Shown in pieces: positions 50,276 through 62,214 of a stretch of DNA of 64,000 nt. The first letter of the stretch is position 1. Each line of letters starts with the position of its first letter. Both the position numbers and the translations under genes were made by a program. This DNA comes from Rhodamnia argentea (Eukaryota; Streptophyta; Magnoliopsida; Myrtales; Myrtaceae): contig NC_063160.1 in assembly GCF_020921035.1 (NCBI RefSeq), positions 16,643,095-16,707,094 of the forward strand, given 5' to 3'. The notes below the pieces were generated by a model. It saw only the letters and a list, made by a program, of their open reading frames with translations, did not search any database and had not been told where the DNA came from.

Positions 50276-52775
50276 TAGCACATTTATTAATTCAGTGAAG
50301 TTGGTAAAGTAATAGCTATCGTTTTGTACTCCTTTTTTGTGATTGCCTCATGTCAAAACATGTTCTAGGGCCCAACTCCGAACCCTTTGCCTGGACTCGG
50401 GTGGAGGATCGAATGAACACTCAAGGCGTGACCTCAGATTTACTATCTACTCTGTCAATTGTCACTATCGGTGGTACATTACCAACTTGCGAGGTCTTTA
50501 TCAATTTGCCAAGTTTCTCAATAGTATTTTTAAGTTGTCATGTATTTGGTCGTGTTTCGTTTCTCATTAAGTCTTGCACCAGGTATGCTGATATGGACAT
50601 ATGTTGATATTTTTCTTCCAGGGACAGTACTTCTCTTTTGGTGTCTATTTCCAGAGATTCTGAGGTACTTCTATCTTATCCTCTTGAAGAGTTTAGGTGT
50701 TCATTCTGTATACCAACATAAGTCAGATGATCATGACGTTGATAAAACTAATATTTGGGGAACTTACTTCAGTACATTAAAGGACTGGCACTTTCACAGC
50801 GTTCCGAACTTTTTCTCGTTTTGTTCTCACTAATTTCTCACATTTGCTTGTATCCCTGAGTAATTTCCATCAAGCCCTGTCACTTGATAATCTCTTGAGG
50901 TATAAACCAGGAGGTGATGCTTCCACTGAGGGACTCTTCTTATTAAGGAGTTTATAGATCAGAAACAGCAACATTATACAAATAGGCTCCATATGCCCTA
51001 AGCATGTCTTCTGCCGAAAAAGAGGAATCTTTAGAATAAATTGAAGTTGTTGACTTCAGTATGGACTTTTCTCCTTTGAATGGATTTATGGATTTATTGC
51101 GATCATTTTGTTGTCCTGTAACGTCAGTTCTTGTTGGGATATTGTTTTTTATCGCTTTTTTTAGTCGCATGATTTTGTTTTTGCTTAACCTGATAGATGC
51201 TGTTGATTTTTATGTTAGGTGAGTTTGGGATGCAAATGCATGTGCTGTTTGTTCATCATGCTGTGCTGGAATGGGTTCTGTTTCTGGTGCACCTGTAAAC
51301 ATGAAGTGCCATGAACCGCTGCTCTATGTGGCTGCTGGTTCCGATGTTGCCATTATAGACTTAAGGACAATACAAAGAATTGGCACTACAGCTACTTCCC
51401 AAACAAACTTGTATTCCTTGAAAATTAGTCCTTCAAAGTCATTAATCTGTACGGGTGAGACTGGCGGGTTAGTTCTTTTCTTGTGATAGAGAGATTTTTT
51501 GTTGAGTTGTATGGTATAGAATCGTCCACACTGAGGCGTCATGCTGCAAGTTGTCCAGAGCGCTTCGCTTTAGCAGTTGTTTCCTTTGATCCGATACTTT
51601 CATATATAAGCAATCTACATGTGAGTATTTTGATGAAGCTGCATATCCTATGGGATATGGGAAGCTCAAAAAACTGGGCATCCTCAGACCAATTAGAATG
51701 AACACATGCGCAATAAATTTAATTTGTTGGGTGGACCATACTTTCAATCCCCTAAGAGTAAACAAAGAATGCAAGACAAAGCACATTGACGTCCCTGATG
51801 CAAATTCTTCAATGGGAACCTATGGAGCAATGTCTCACTTATTTTCCATCAACATTGTCTTCCAATGAGTTGTGCAGGTTCTCTCTGCTTGTCTTTCTGT
51901 CGGCGAGAAAAACGTGTGATATGGTTAGGAGAGCAATGTTCCTTAAGATATATAGAGCGTTACCTACTTTAGTACTTTACTGCAATAGGAAACAATGAAC
52001 AAGAGGAAATTTTTTTTCCATAGACAAGCGCATTCTCATGCCATATTTGTAAATAATATCTGCAACAGTGGTCGGGGCTATTCCGATGTCCCTCTACTGA
52101 ACCATCCGGGCTTTTTTTGTTTTTGTTTTTGTTTTTGAGTTTGTGTGGGGGTGGGGTTGTTTGGCAAGGGCTGGGGCTTTACTGTGGTTACAGACCTGAC
52201 AGTTTATTCCTGAAAGTTTTGGGGAATAATTTGGTAATAAACTGTCAAAGACAAATATGGCAGAGGCAATTGAAAATCCCTTATATGGAAAATTTTCAGT
52301 TGATAGTTTGTTTTTAGTGCTCCAAAGCAAGATGCATGTCCTGTTGCAGGGCGTTGATTTGGGATGTCAGAAAGAACCAGGGCCAAAGTAAATTGGTGCT
52401 AGTAGCATAGCTGGATGGGCATTCAGGTCTTGTGGCGCATTTGCATATGGATACGGCGATTCTCAAATATCAAAGAACAGAATGAATAGTTAAGTTACAG
52501 GGGGCCCAAAAGATGAATATGTTAATGTTTGGGAAGCTAACACTGGTAATCGAGTGAACTCGTTGACTTGTGACCGGGAAGAAGTGCGGTCCACCTATGG
52601 ATGTTCGGCCATTGCTGTAGATGGTTGTCGAATCGTTACCGCTGCTTGTGGCCTTAAATATGGTGCTGTGTGCCTGAGGGACTTCACAACTGCAGCCCAC
52701 CCGGTTTCACAATACTTGGATGAGCACACATCAAAATCTTGGGAACCAAATTCCTATTTGGATGGTGATGCCTGA

Positions 52776-53400
52776 GGTGGTGATGTCTTGAACATGTATA
52801 TAGATACCTATTTGTGGAATGGCCCCCATGGGAATGATGTACTGTTTATGTATCTTTTCGTGCATTCTTGTGTAATCAGTTGCATGTCCTTTTGCTTCAT
52901 TTATACCTCGACCGCTGCATCCCCTATGGTATGGATCTTTGGTAGACACACTGGGGATGATGTCTTCTTCACAAATAAAGAAAAATCAACTTTCGAATTT
53001 GGTATTTGCCCACCACATCAGATAACGACATAATCTGTGCTTCTATGCCCATTGATGTACTTTTTTTTTTTTTGGTAAGCCCATTGATGTACTTGAGACC
53101 TGCAGTAGCCAAACAAAATTTACCAAGATCTACGATCCGACCTCCTGTGCTCATCGCGGAGTATTCTGATACCATGTACCATAAGGGGATTGTGTTCTAC
53201 ATGTTTTAAATTTCAATTCATTTAGATACCACAAATGTTTCTGGTCAATCAGATGGCTACACCGTACGTTCAAGAGCCCCGAAAGAAAATCTTGACTGTG
53301 CTTCAGTGCTTCAGTGCTTGGCTCTTCTCTTGTGACTATTAATGCAGGATGGATCCTGATTCAAGTCTAGAGACCAATAGCATCCAGAGAAATGGGAAGC
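52776..53400. other. 3' flanks of the decayed F-box copy and of the WRI4-like fragment
   Basis: Similar to 46674-47055 and to 54565-55254. It is the tail-to-tail spacer of the F-box gene and the AP2 gene in duplicate. A T12 run lies at about 53060-53073. No other gene was seen. Confidence 0.65.
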
Positions 53401-53962
53401 TTTTATTCAATATTGACAGGAAATTCTTAACATCCCATTTTCGATGAGGAACTTCTTTACATCACAGCCAAGCCAAAAAGTAAAATGTGTCCGTTGGCTT
53501 TTGCCCAACTTACCAAGTTCCCTGCGGAGGTTGGTTTTTTGCCTCTTCCCCATCTGTGTCATCCTCGGAGACAGTTGTATTCTTCTCAACCAATTCCCTA
53601 AACACCGAAGACCTGAGGAGCAGGACAAGCGCTGTCAGCGCAGAAGAAGACTTACTGCACGACAGGTGCTTCCCTTCCGAATCTATCGTGCTTTTGATTG
53701 ATATTCATTAAATAGTCTTCTGTGAAAGGACTAGCCAGGAAGAATGAGGACTTAGTCTCCTCTCTAGGGATGTAGTTGGTGGCAGATAGTGCCATTGGAG
53801 AATCTGTGAAGATCTGTTGCTGCAGTAAGATGAGTGATGAACCATTTGTTCCAGGCTTCAACCATCTGATGCAAGTACTCAAGTCAAAATTGGTCACAGC
53901 ATTGATCCCTCTGTATTCAATTGCAGCAATGCCGTAGGCACGGGCTGCTTCCTCTTGAGTAC
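53401..53962 (-). pseudogene. Copy of the last exon of the WRI4-like AP2 gene
   Basis: The minus strand reads [20 protein letters not shown] and further matching text to [20 protein letters not shown], then runs into a stop at 53652. The remaining C-terminal part appears in other frames (LRCLGNWLRRIQLSPRMTQMG). No upstream AP2 exons accompany it. Its acceptor side lies at 53962, next to F-box intron sequence, so it is an exon-plus-flank copy made by a ~1.85-kb tandem duplication. Confidence 0.88.
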
Positions 53963-54176
53963 CTTCATCATTAACATAATAAACAGCCAAAGACAAATAT
54001 GGACCTGACAGTTTATTCCTGAAACTGTCAGTAATAAACTGGAAACAAACGACCAAAGACAAATACGACAAAAGGCATTCAAAAACACCCCTTCTGTGGA
54101 AAATTTTTCTGTTTAAAGTTTGCTTCCAACATGATTATTCGAGTGCTCCGAGGGCAAGATGTTTGTGATGTTGCAA

Positions 54177-54564
54177 GGTGTTGCTTCGGGATGTCAGAAA
54201 GAACCGGGGCCAAAGTAGATCGGTGCCAATAACTGAGTTGGATGGGCATTCAGGTCCTTTGGCGCATTTGCATATGGATTCATACAAAGTTGTTGCAGGG
54301 AGCCCATAAGATGATTATGTTAATGTTTGGGAAGCTGGCACTGGTGATCTAGCGAACTCATTGATTTGTTGTAGCCCGGAAGAAGTGGGTTGCACCTTTG
54401 GATGCTCGGCCATTGCTGTAGATTACTGCTGCCTCTGGCCTTCAATGTGGACTTGTGCGCTTCAGGGACTTCACATCTGCAAACCACCCAGTTTTACAAT
54501 GTGAGGATGAGCGCGCATCGAAATATTGGCCACCAAATTCTTATTCTTCTTCTGATGATGTCTG
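54177..54564 (+). pseudogene. Third copy of the last F-box/WD40 exon
   Basis: Aligns with 46274-46673 (LDGHSGPVAHLHMDSYK region, then the HPVAQYEDERTSKFW-like end). The acceptor changed from gcag to gcaa, TAA and TGA stops occur, and 15 bases are missing near 54424. It lies about 1.83 kb downstream of the second copy and faces the AP2 gene tail to tail. Confidence 0.88.
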
Positions 54565-55254
54565 AAGCGGGGATGCTGTAGACATGCATATAGAAATCCA
54601 TATGTGGAATGCTCCCATGGCCATGAAATTTTAGCGAACTGTTATGCATCTCTTTCTGCATTCTTGTGTATTCAGTTGCACATCTTTTTGCTTCGTTCAT
54701 ATCATGACCGGTGTATCCCTGACAGTTTTACATAATGGATCTTTGGTAGATGCAGTGGCTATGATTTTTTCTACGAAAATAGAGAAAAATAACATTGTGA
54801 ATCCGGTATTTCCTCACCATGCCTGATGACGTCATTATCTTTGCTTCTATGCCCATGGGAATATTTGACATCTTCAATAGCCAAACAACTTCACCAAGAT
54901 CTGCAATCAAACCTCGTCTCCTTCTCTTGGAGCATAGGACACCATGTGCCATGAGAATTCGGTTTTGCACATATGGTTTACATTTCAATTCGTATGTACA
55001 GTACATGTTTCTGGCAAATTAGATGGCTATACCCTATGTTTCTGGTTAATGTAGGATGGATCGTGACTCCATTTCTAGGGACCACTAGCGTCCAGAGAAA
55101 TGGGAAGCTGTTATTCAGTATTGACTGGAAATTCCTAACAACCCATCTTGTGAGAAACTTATTTACATTACATCCAAAGCCAAAAACTAGAATGCATCTG
55201 CTAACTTGTTGGCTGTCTATCAACACTCATCCTTTTGATGGGTTACTGAGAGGT

Positions 55255-57305
55255 TCACAGAATGAACTGAAGCTTTCTTTCTTGTAACTGTACATCATCC
55301 CTGTTTGAAGAGCAGATGAAAGGGAAGTCCCCCATTCCATTGCAGAAGATCCCCGTGAATTCATCGTCACTTCCCTGCGGAGGTTGGGTTTTTGCCTCTT
55401 CCCCATCTGTGTCATCCTCAGAGATGGCTGTATTCTTCTCGACCAATTCTCTAAACACTGAAGACCTGAGGAGTAGGCCAAGCGCTGTGGGGGCAGAAGA
55501 AGACTTACTGCACGAGCTAACAGGTACTTTCCTTTCAAATCTATCTTGCTTTTGAGTGATATTCATTACATAGTCTTCTGTGAAAGGACTAGCCAGGAAG
55601 AATGAGGACTTAGTCTCCTCTTTAGGGATGCAGTTGGTTGCTGATAGTGCCATTGGAGAATCTGTGAACATCTGTCGTTCAGGTAAGATGAGTGATGAAC
55701 CATTTGTTCCAGGCTCCAACCATCTGATGTAAGTACTCAAGTCAAAGTTGGTCACAGCATTGATCCCTCTATATTCAATTGCAGCGATGTCGTAGGCACG
55801 GGCTGCTTCCTCTTGAGTACCTTCAATATTAATAATACACTTGAGAGAAAGTTCAAGTTTGTGTTTACATGCCGTCCTCCACGACAGTGCGATTTTAGGT
55901 ACTATCTGAAGAAAGGTCCAACTGAAGGAAATTTCATTTTTCTTTTTCTCTATCCTAAGCAAGGAATAAGATTGGTTGAAGTTTAACTTACTGTAAGTGC
56001 CGAGGTACAGGTACTTGTTTCCGAAGACTCTCCCAATTCTTGCTTCCCATCTACCATTGTGATGATGTCTGCACATTTTATTGTCATTTATAGCTTTAGC
56101 AAATCCATTTCCAATGCTATTATCTCTTCAAAACGATTTCTTTGTCGTTGTTTAGAATTTACCTGGCAACTCCTCTATACTTGGATACGCCTCTTGAGAA
56201 GCCACTGCTCTTTCTGCCGAAAAAGAAAATCAACATGATGTCAACTAGGCAAAGAATGCAACATGATAACGTCCTTCATGTATAACCCAAACATGTTTGG
56301 ACACTTACCTTCTTAAAGAGGCTAAGTATTCCTCTTTTGTTACATTCTGCATAATCTCGATCTCTTTGTCATAATCTGATATCTGCCAAAGGTATCTCCA
56401 TGTTAGCTGATATGCATCTTTCTGAAAAAAGAATTTAACATCTTGAGCTGAAACAGAAGCATGTCACATACCGGAAAATTGGTGAAGGTCGATGTTCCCC
56501 AATACTTGAGTGCAGCCATATCATATGCTCTTGCTGCTGCTTCTTCTTCATCATAAGCTCCTGAGAAATTGATAAGAGAGAGGAAAATCAGTCTCTTTCT
56601 GTCACCTTAGAAGAACCGCAGTGGAATAGAATAGTTTCTTTCGAGATAGCTTGTACTCACCTAGATAAACTGTTCAACCCCAACAGATTGCAGAGGAATC
56701 CAACAGCCATGCAAATTCAATAAAACAAGAACACATTATTGGTTTGAGAAAAAAATAAGCATCAAGACGATTAATTGAATACGAGAAAGGAGGAAAAAGT
56801 AAAAGGGAGAGATTAGACGTACCTTGCTTCCCTTTCTTCTTTTGCGTTACATTCCAAGAGAGCTTGTCCCACAGGTGGGCTTCATACCGACCAGTCCATC
56901 TGTGCCTGTCATTTGTATTTGCATTTTCCACTCAACTTAGCTATTTACGCAATCTGTCCATCAGGGAAAAGAAATTGCAAATTCAAACCTGCTAACACCG
57001 CGAAATCTTGAACTTCTCTTTGGTGTTGTAGCAGCAGCAACAGAAACTTGATCGCCTACTTGCTGTGGTCGGTTTCGGCTGACATCACGGACGAGGCTGA
57101 CCAAGGATGGGTCTCTGCGACGCCTCTTGATGCACTTGACAACGGGTGGAACGCCATCATCCGTGTACATGCGGCGCCTTCCTGTGTACTCTTCATTCTT
57201 TACTGTGGTCAGCATTTCCATTGTTTCTCCTGTTCCTCTGTGATTCTTTCCTTGTTGCAGTTGCTTTTGAACTTTTCCTTGGCTGCTTGACCTGAAGGAG
57301 TCCAT
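55255..57305 (-). CDS. AP2-domain transcription factor, WRI4-like
   Basis: Eight exons: 57305-56989, 56905-56823, 56669-56661 (9 nt), 56560-56472, 56382-56309, 56213-56163, 56068-55992 and 55820-55255. All phases agree, giving 421 residues. Start: 57303-57305 is the first ATG of the frame. Two AP2 domains: about 98-170 ([20 protein letters not shown]...[20 protein letters not shown]) and about 191-265 ([40 protein letters not shown]). A basic [11 protein letters not shown] stretch is a likely nuclear signal. The linker [20 protein letters not shown] resembles WRI4 (At1g79700), which promotes fatty-acid supply for wax. Assignment to WRI4 rather than WRI3 is by memory of motifs. Only the last exon has been duplicated upstream (53401-53962). 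Confidence 0.93.
56661..56669 (-). other. 9-nt micro-exon (Val-Tyr-Leu) of the AP2 gene
   Basis: tttatctag flanked by acceptor gaacag and donor gtgagt. It joins ...KKGKQ to GAYDEEE by supplying VYL in the first AP2 domain. WRI1-type genes are known to keep exactly this micro-exon. Confidence 0.92.
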
Positions 57306-58559
57306 GTGGTCATGGAAACTTATATATGCAGCGGTTTTTTGGGTGTTATTACTATTTGTCTGTGGTGTTTCCACTGTTTTTCAAGTAGAAAACAAGTCCA
57401 AAGATGATTACGAAGTTATGTGGGACAAGATTTAGTGTCGATGCCCGGTCTGAGAGTACAAAGACCTAAGAACCTAGGCGTCGTTGTTTTGTGCCTGGCT
57501 TTATGCTGCAGATTGGTTGCCCAAGAACCATGCCATGTTAACCAATATTGTTATGCAAAGTCCTTTTAACTGCAGTGTATATTGCAGATTTTTGTCAGCT
57601 TGTTGCTTTTTGCAAGTTCCAGCATGGACTGTTACATGCTTTTATGGAAAAATCAGGATCGTATGCATCGGATACATGCGCAACTGTCGGACCTGGACTC
57701 GTGTATTAGGTTGGTTCATAAATATAATTCTCCATATCCAGTGCAAATACATTGGATGCACTTGCGGTGCCTATTCGATTTCTTTTTATTTGACACGGTA
57801 TTGTTAAGTATTCTCGTCTGGAATTGTGTTCTAGCAATTTAAACCAGGATTGGCAAACCGAATGACTGTCAAATCTGAATTCTGCTGTGCCGTTTTCATG
57901 GGCACCCAAGAGCAACATATAGGTGCACAAATCACCTAGGTGAGTCAACCAATTAGTATTCTCGTAGTTTTTGCCCATAATAAGGTATCAAGTTCCAAAG
58001 GATATGAACAGGAACAGAGAGGGAAGCCTACAAAAGCAAAGGAACTATGGACTTTGGAACAAGACGTCGAATACTAGAATGTTCAATTGAAAGCGACGCT
58101 GTCCCACCCGAAAAAAAAAAAAACTTCTTTTGGCTCTTTATGGATGAGAAGACTCCCCCAAAATGTTTTTTTATCGCAGTTTGTTCTGCTTGACGAGGTT
58201 CAGGATGGCTCGTGACATATGCCATGAGTTTTCCAAGCAACAGTGTGAAGTCCTAACAGTTTCCTGGTTCTTTCATTGGACTCATCGTCTAGGAATAATG
58301 GGTTAGTTCTCACATTCCGTTTGGGTTCGATGTTTGCGAGGTTTCAAAAAGATCCTTGTCGTCTGGTGCCCAAATTGAGGAAAGAGTGTTCTTGTCTCCA
58401 GGAAGCTCTAAAAGTTATTGGCGACGTCTCCTAAGTCCCCAAGTTAAGCAACTGATGATTTCACCATGAATCATCCCGCCATCTTCGCTCTTGTTTCCAT
58501 CGACCCATATTCCTGAAATATGCTCTTGGTACTTTGCAAAGAAAAGCAATGACAATCTC

Positions 58560-58563
<4 letters not shown>

Positions 58564-58590
<27 letters not shown>
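58564..58590. repeat. (GA)n microsatellite
   Basis: About 13 uninterrupted GA units. Confidence 0.95.
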
Positions 58591-58595
<5 letters not shown>

Positions 58596-60419
58596 TATGA
58601 TGACCCCAGTCCCAGGAAAAATCATCTGCAGAGACTATGAGAACTATTAGAAGGCCATTGAATAACAGCATGACGCTGTCATGAGCAGGCCAGTTTAGGA
58701 AATGGCAACTTTACTGCACTAATATTGGTTCCGTATGCTGCATTGTTGTTCATCACCTATGTCGTTGGTCGAATGTGAAAGCCTCGGGCCTTAGTTCGAG
58801 TCGTCAGGGGACACGGCCATGGTCGAGGTTGTCTTCAGTATTATTATTTCATAGCCGAACGGCAGTTTCATCTAAGGCCCCAGTGACACTATCCTTAAGA
58901 TTGGTTCATATTTTGCCTGCGGATGTTCATCCACCACTCTGGAGCTCCATGAAGGAGTCCAGAAAGAGATCAACGTGAGCCTAGAACGACTCTCGTTCGG
59001 TTCACCTCCATACTGTACTGACTTCTTTACGAAATGAGAATTTGACTTCGAGGAACTTTCGGTGTTCGCAAGATCCGATTTCGAGATGAACCGCCCATCC
59101 GAGCACGAAAATCCTACTAGCGGTAAGGTTTTCCTTCCCTGAGGGAATCCAATTTCACGACGGGCTCCCAGTGGAAAGACGGCCAACTAGGTTTGACCTA
59201 ACGAGTCAAATTAGAAGGGAGCGGCAAATGATTTGAAGGCTGCATCAATGTCACCAAAAGGCACCATCAATAATCAATGGAGTGAAGACCACGTTAGCTG
59301 TGAAAGGGAACGTAAGGATGCAAGGCTGCATTTATTTCGCGAAAAAGCACACAATTTGAAAATATTTTTTTAATAACAATCGCATGTATCGCTTACAAAA
59401 GTGAATCATCGGAAAATGTTTTCATCAATGCACGAAAATATTCAGACATAATGATAATGAGAATATTTTTCATTCACTAATTATTTTAAGTTATAGGTGA
59501 TCATTTTCAGAAAATTATTTTTCAATCATCATAAGAATGGTCTCGGACAATTATGTAATGAAGCATTTTGGGGATGAGATCTCTCTCTCCTCCCTCTTTT
59601 ATATTGTCCTTTTACTTTTATTTGGAAGTTTTAAACTGTTGATTAGCTTGCTCACTAGTTACATTATATAACATCCAATTAGTCATTGTTTTTTGGGATT
59701 CTCATTTCAATTTCGGTAATCTAACTACCAAACGAGGCCTTGGATTTCATGAACACCTAAGATCAATCATAGTTTCTAATCTTATTGAGCAACTTGATGT
59801 GACAACACTTTCTACTGACTTTATAATGCAAACCAATTTAACAGCTGTGGGTCTATTCTAAACTCCATGATACTGAGTGTTTTGGACCTGGACATGTCCT
59901 TAAAAGGCTTAATAGAAAGCAGAAAACTTGACTTCCATAAGACTTTCTTGTTATTTCATTTCTAGTAGGAAAACAAAAAAATATATAGCAGGAATGGTTA
60001 AAAGTGGGAGCTTAAATGAGTTATAATAAAGGATCGAAGCTTGCGCCGACCTTATGGCGGTTAAATAAGTGGGCCAGATAGCGTATAGTTTCGCAGCCCA
60101 CTTCGTTTGGAAACAAGCGGAATCAATCTCAAGTTGCAATAATTTCAAGGTACTTTGTAATGACAATGCCTTGAAGGAATCGTCCCTGGTTACGAAGTGA
60201 GTGTTTGATTTGATTTTTAACTTTAAGTCCCTTTTATTGTGAATACGACATAAATTTTACAAATATTTCCATTTGATGTCATTATCATCCTCAGATGTTT
60301 TGGTAAATCAACGTTCAAACTTCAATGTAAAAGTGTTCGTCTAGAAAGGCTTCAAGCCCATTTAAAACAGGCTGGAGCCCAATGGCAACTTGCTGAGAAG
60401 CAGAATTCCGCCAGCTAAC

Positions 60420-61090
60420 TTGGATTTTTTTCGACCATAAAAAAAAACTTGGATTTTATTGAAATAAAGGCTCGAAATGGATTTTATTTTAAATAAAGGC
60501 ATGAAGTGGCCATTTTAGTCTAAAAAAATGACTTGACATCATCGGCTGGTCAATGACATTTTCATATATTTAATTTTTTTTTTTTTTTTTCCTTTTTCTG
60601 TTTTTAACTATAAAAAACAAAAACACACAAAAGATTAAAAAAAAACTAGGCCCACCCCTCATATGATTGCTGCCCCATCTATGGGGAGATGACGATGGTC
60701 TCTAGGGTCGCCAAAGCCTCGATGAGGGCCTGCTGGCCCTCGCCAAAACCGGGAGAGGGCCGCAACCACCCTCTCCCAGATTTGGCCGAGAGTTTACCGG
60801 CCTTAGACCCACGGGCGATGGGGTGGCGGCTACGGCCTAGCGTGCCCTAGCTTGTATTGTTCTTTCTTTCTTTTTAAAAAAAGAATAGTTTTTTTTTTTA
60901 AATTTTTTAATTTAATTTAACTAAATTTTAAGTTGAAATTATCTTTGAAAGAAAATACCCTTGATTGGCTAGAATATTTGGCCGACTAACGATATTAAAC
61001 CCTTATTTAAAACAATCATGGTTGCTCGGGTCTTTATGTGAAAAAGACCTATTTCAGACTCTTATTTGAGAACATAAAAGCATTTAAAGC
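60420..61090. mobile_element. Foldback element with GC-rich core, about 670 bp
   Basis: Near the left end, aaataaaggcatgaagtggcc...cggctggtcaatgacattttc is mirrored at the right by the complement of gaaaatacccttgattggctag...ggccgactaacgatattaaacccttattt. The core is T/A homopolymers around a GC-rich block (60645-60845, ...gggcctgctggccctcgcc...). A similar GC-rich core occurs at 39025-39080 and near 22800-22870, so this looks like one dispersed family. Confidence 0.55.
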
Positions 61091-62141
61091 TTTTATTTGA
61101 AATTTTTCCCAAGTTTAGTAAAGAGGAAAACTACATAAAATCTCTTAAATGGAGTAGGACATGCTTGCTCTCGAGCTTCTAACATTTACCCAATATATCA
61201 TGAACTTTCATTAATTTATAACCACTAACTCTTCGTTTTTTTAGCATGTGCAAGGCACGACTTAAAGGGTGAAAGAGAGAAATTTTAACCATAGTCATAT
61301 TTAATTGCTGTAAACAATGGAAAAACATTGAAAATGAGAGAAAACTAAAGTAACTAAAATATTAATAACGGAAAAAAAATCATCACTAACTTTAGTTAAT
61401 AATTTTTTTAAACATGGCCATTTAAACTAAATAAGATATTTTAAGAAAAGGAATATGATGAAACAAATAAATAAATGAAACGTTCTCAATAAAAGAAAGG
61501 TCAAATGGAAATAATTAGTTACTCCTCATATAAAATTGGAGGTGGAGGAATATTGCAAAAAATGCGAGAAGAGTTGTAATGAGAACGTCGTGGACTGCAG
61601 CGAACCCAACTAGGCTCTTTTTTGTATGTGAGAAGTATACGATAAATTTTTAATTACAATGTAAATTTTTAGGGTTATAGAAGTTTTCTGAATAAAAATG
61701 CCTCTTGAAAAGGCGATGAACATGCCCGTGATGATGACGAGCTCAAGGGTAAATGGGTTGAAATTATCGAGCTCAATAATATTACATAATAAACTTAAGT
61801 GCGGAAGGAAAATCAAAAAAACGAGCCCCACTTTTGGAAAATATTGATTAAGCCAAAATGATCAAGCCATAAAAATTATATTGATCATTCGGACTACGTA
61901 TGGTAAGATCTCGCTCTTAAGCTACAACTGCAAAATCAAAGCTGGAGTTCTAACGATGGAACAGAGATTTAGATTTGGTGATTTAGGGGAATTTCGAGAA
62001 ATAGTCGCCAAAAGAACTTTCATAATTTTTCACTAATAATAATTAAGAGCACCGCCATTACTTAGTTGATACTCCCCCACATTGGCGCCACTGCATAAAG
62101 TGCGCACTACGCACCCCTTTCATTCTCCATCTCCTTTGCCG

Positions 62142-62149
62142 TATAAAAG
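62142..62149 (+). promoter_or_regulatory. TATA box of SSRP1
   Basis: tataaaag lies 66 bp upstream of the ATG and is followed directly by a CT-rich leader. Confidence 0.6.
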
Positions 62150-62150
62150 C

Positions 62151-62168
62151 CTCTCTCTCTCTCTCTCG
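62151..62168 (+). repeat. (CT)n in the SSRP1 leader
   Basis: About nine CT units directly after the TATA-like motif. CT tracts are common in plant 5' leaders. Confidence 0.85.
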
Positions 62169-62214
62169 GACTTCGTTCTCCCATCGGAGTTTTGATTCGA
62201 GCTACTGCGACGCA

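Larger units (their letters stand above)
47895..52775 (+). pseudogene. Decayed second F-box/WD40 gene lacking the F-box exon
   Basis: It aligns with the intact gene from its intron 1 (about 40396) onward. Exon 1 (F-box) is absent. Exon 2 copy 48102-48283 has an in-frame TAG. Exon 3 is deleted together with its intron flanks. Exon 4 copy 48877-48984 is shifted. Exon 5 is replaced by foreign DNA (49625-50275). Exon 6 copy 50622-50664 is preserved. Exon 7 copy 51219-51467 lost 2 bases at its start and has a changed donor context. Exon 8 copy 52350-52775 has early stops and an insertion near 52455-52500. It is clearly non-coding as an F-box protein, though GMGSV...CTGETGG remains open as a 71-codon stretch. 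Confidence 0.92.
57306..62141. other. Gene-poor stretch between AP2 and SSRP1
   Basis: Contains the AP2 promoter/leader (to about 58000), a (GA)n run (58564-58590), an unrecognised mid-GC stretch (58750-59200) with short ORFs on both strands, and AT-rich DNA. It also has an inverted-repeat element (about 60420-61090) and the SSRP1 promoter side. I recognise no gene. Confidence 0.5.

Noticed and set aside
54390-54581. Plus-strand ORF starting MHLWMLGHCC
   Set aside because: It is a shifted frame of the third F-box last-exon copy.
58775-59186. Overlapping ORFs on both strands in mid-GC DNA
   Set aside because: No domain, no splice structure and no similarity to anything I recognise. It could be a relic of an unidentified gene.
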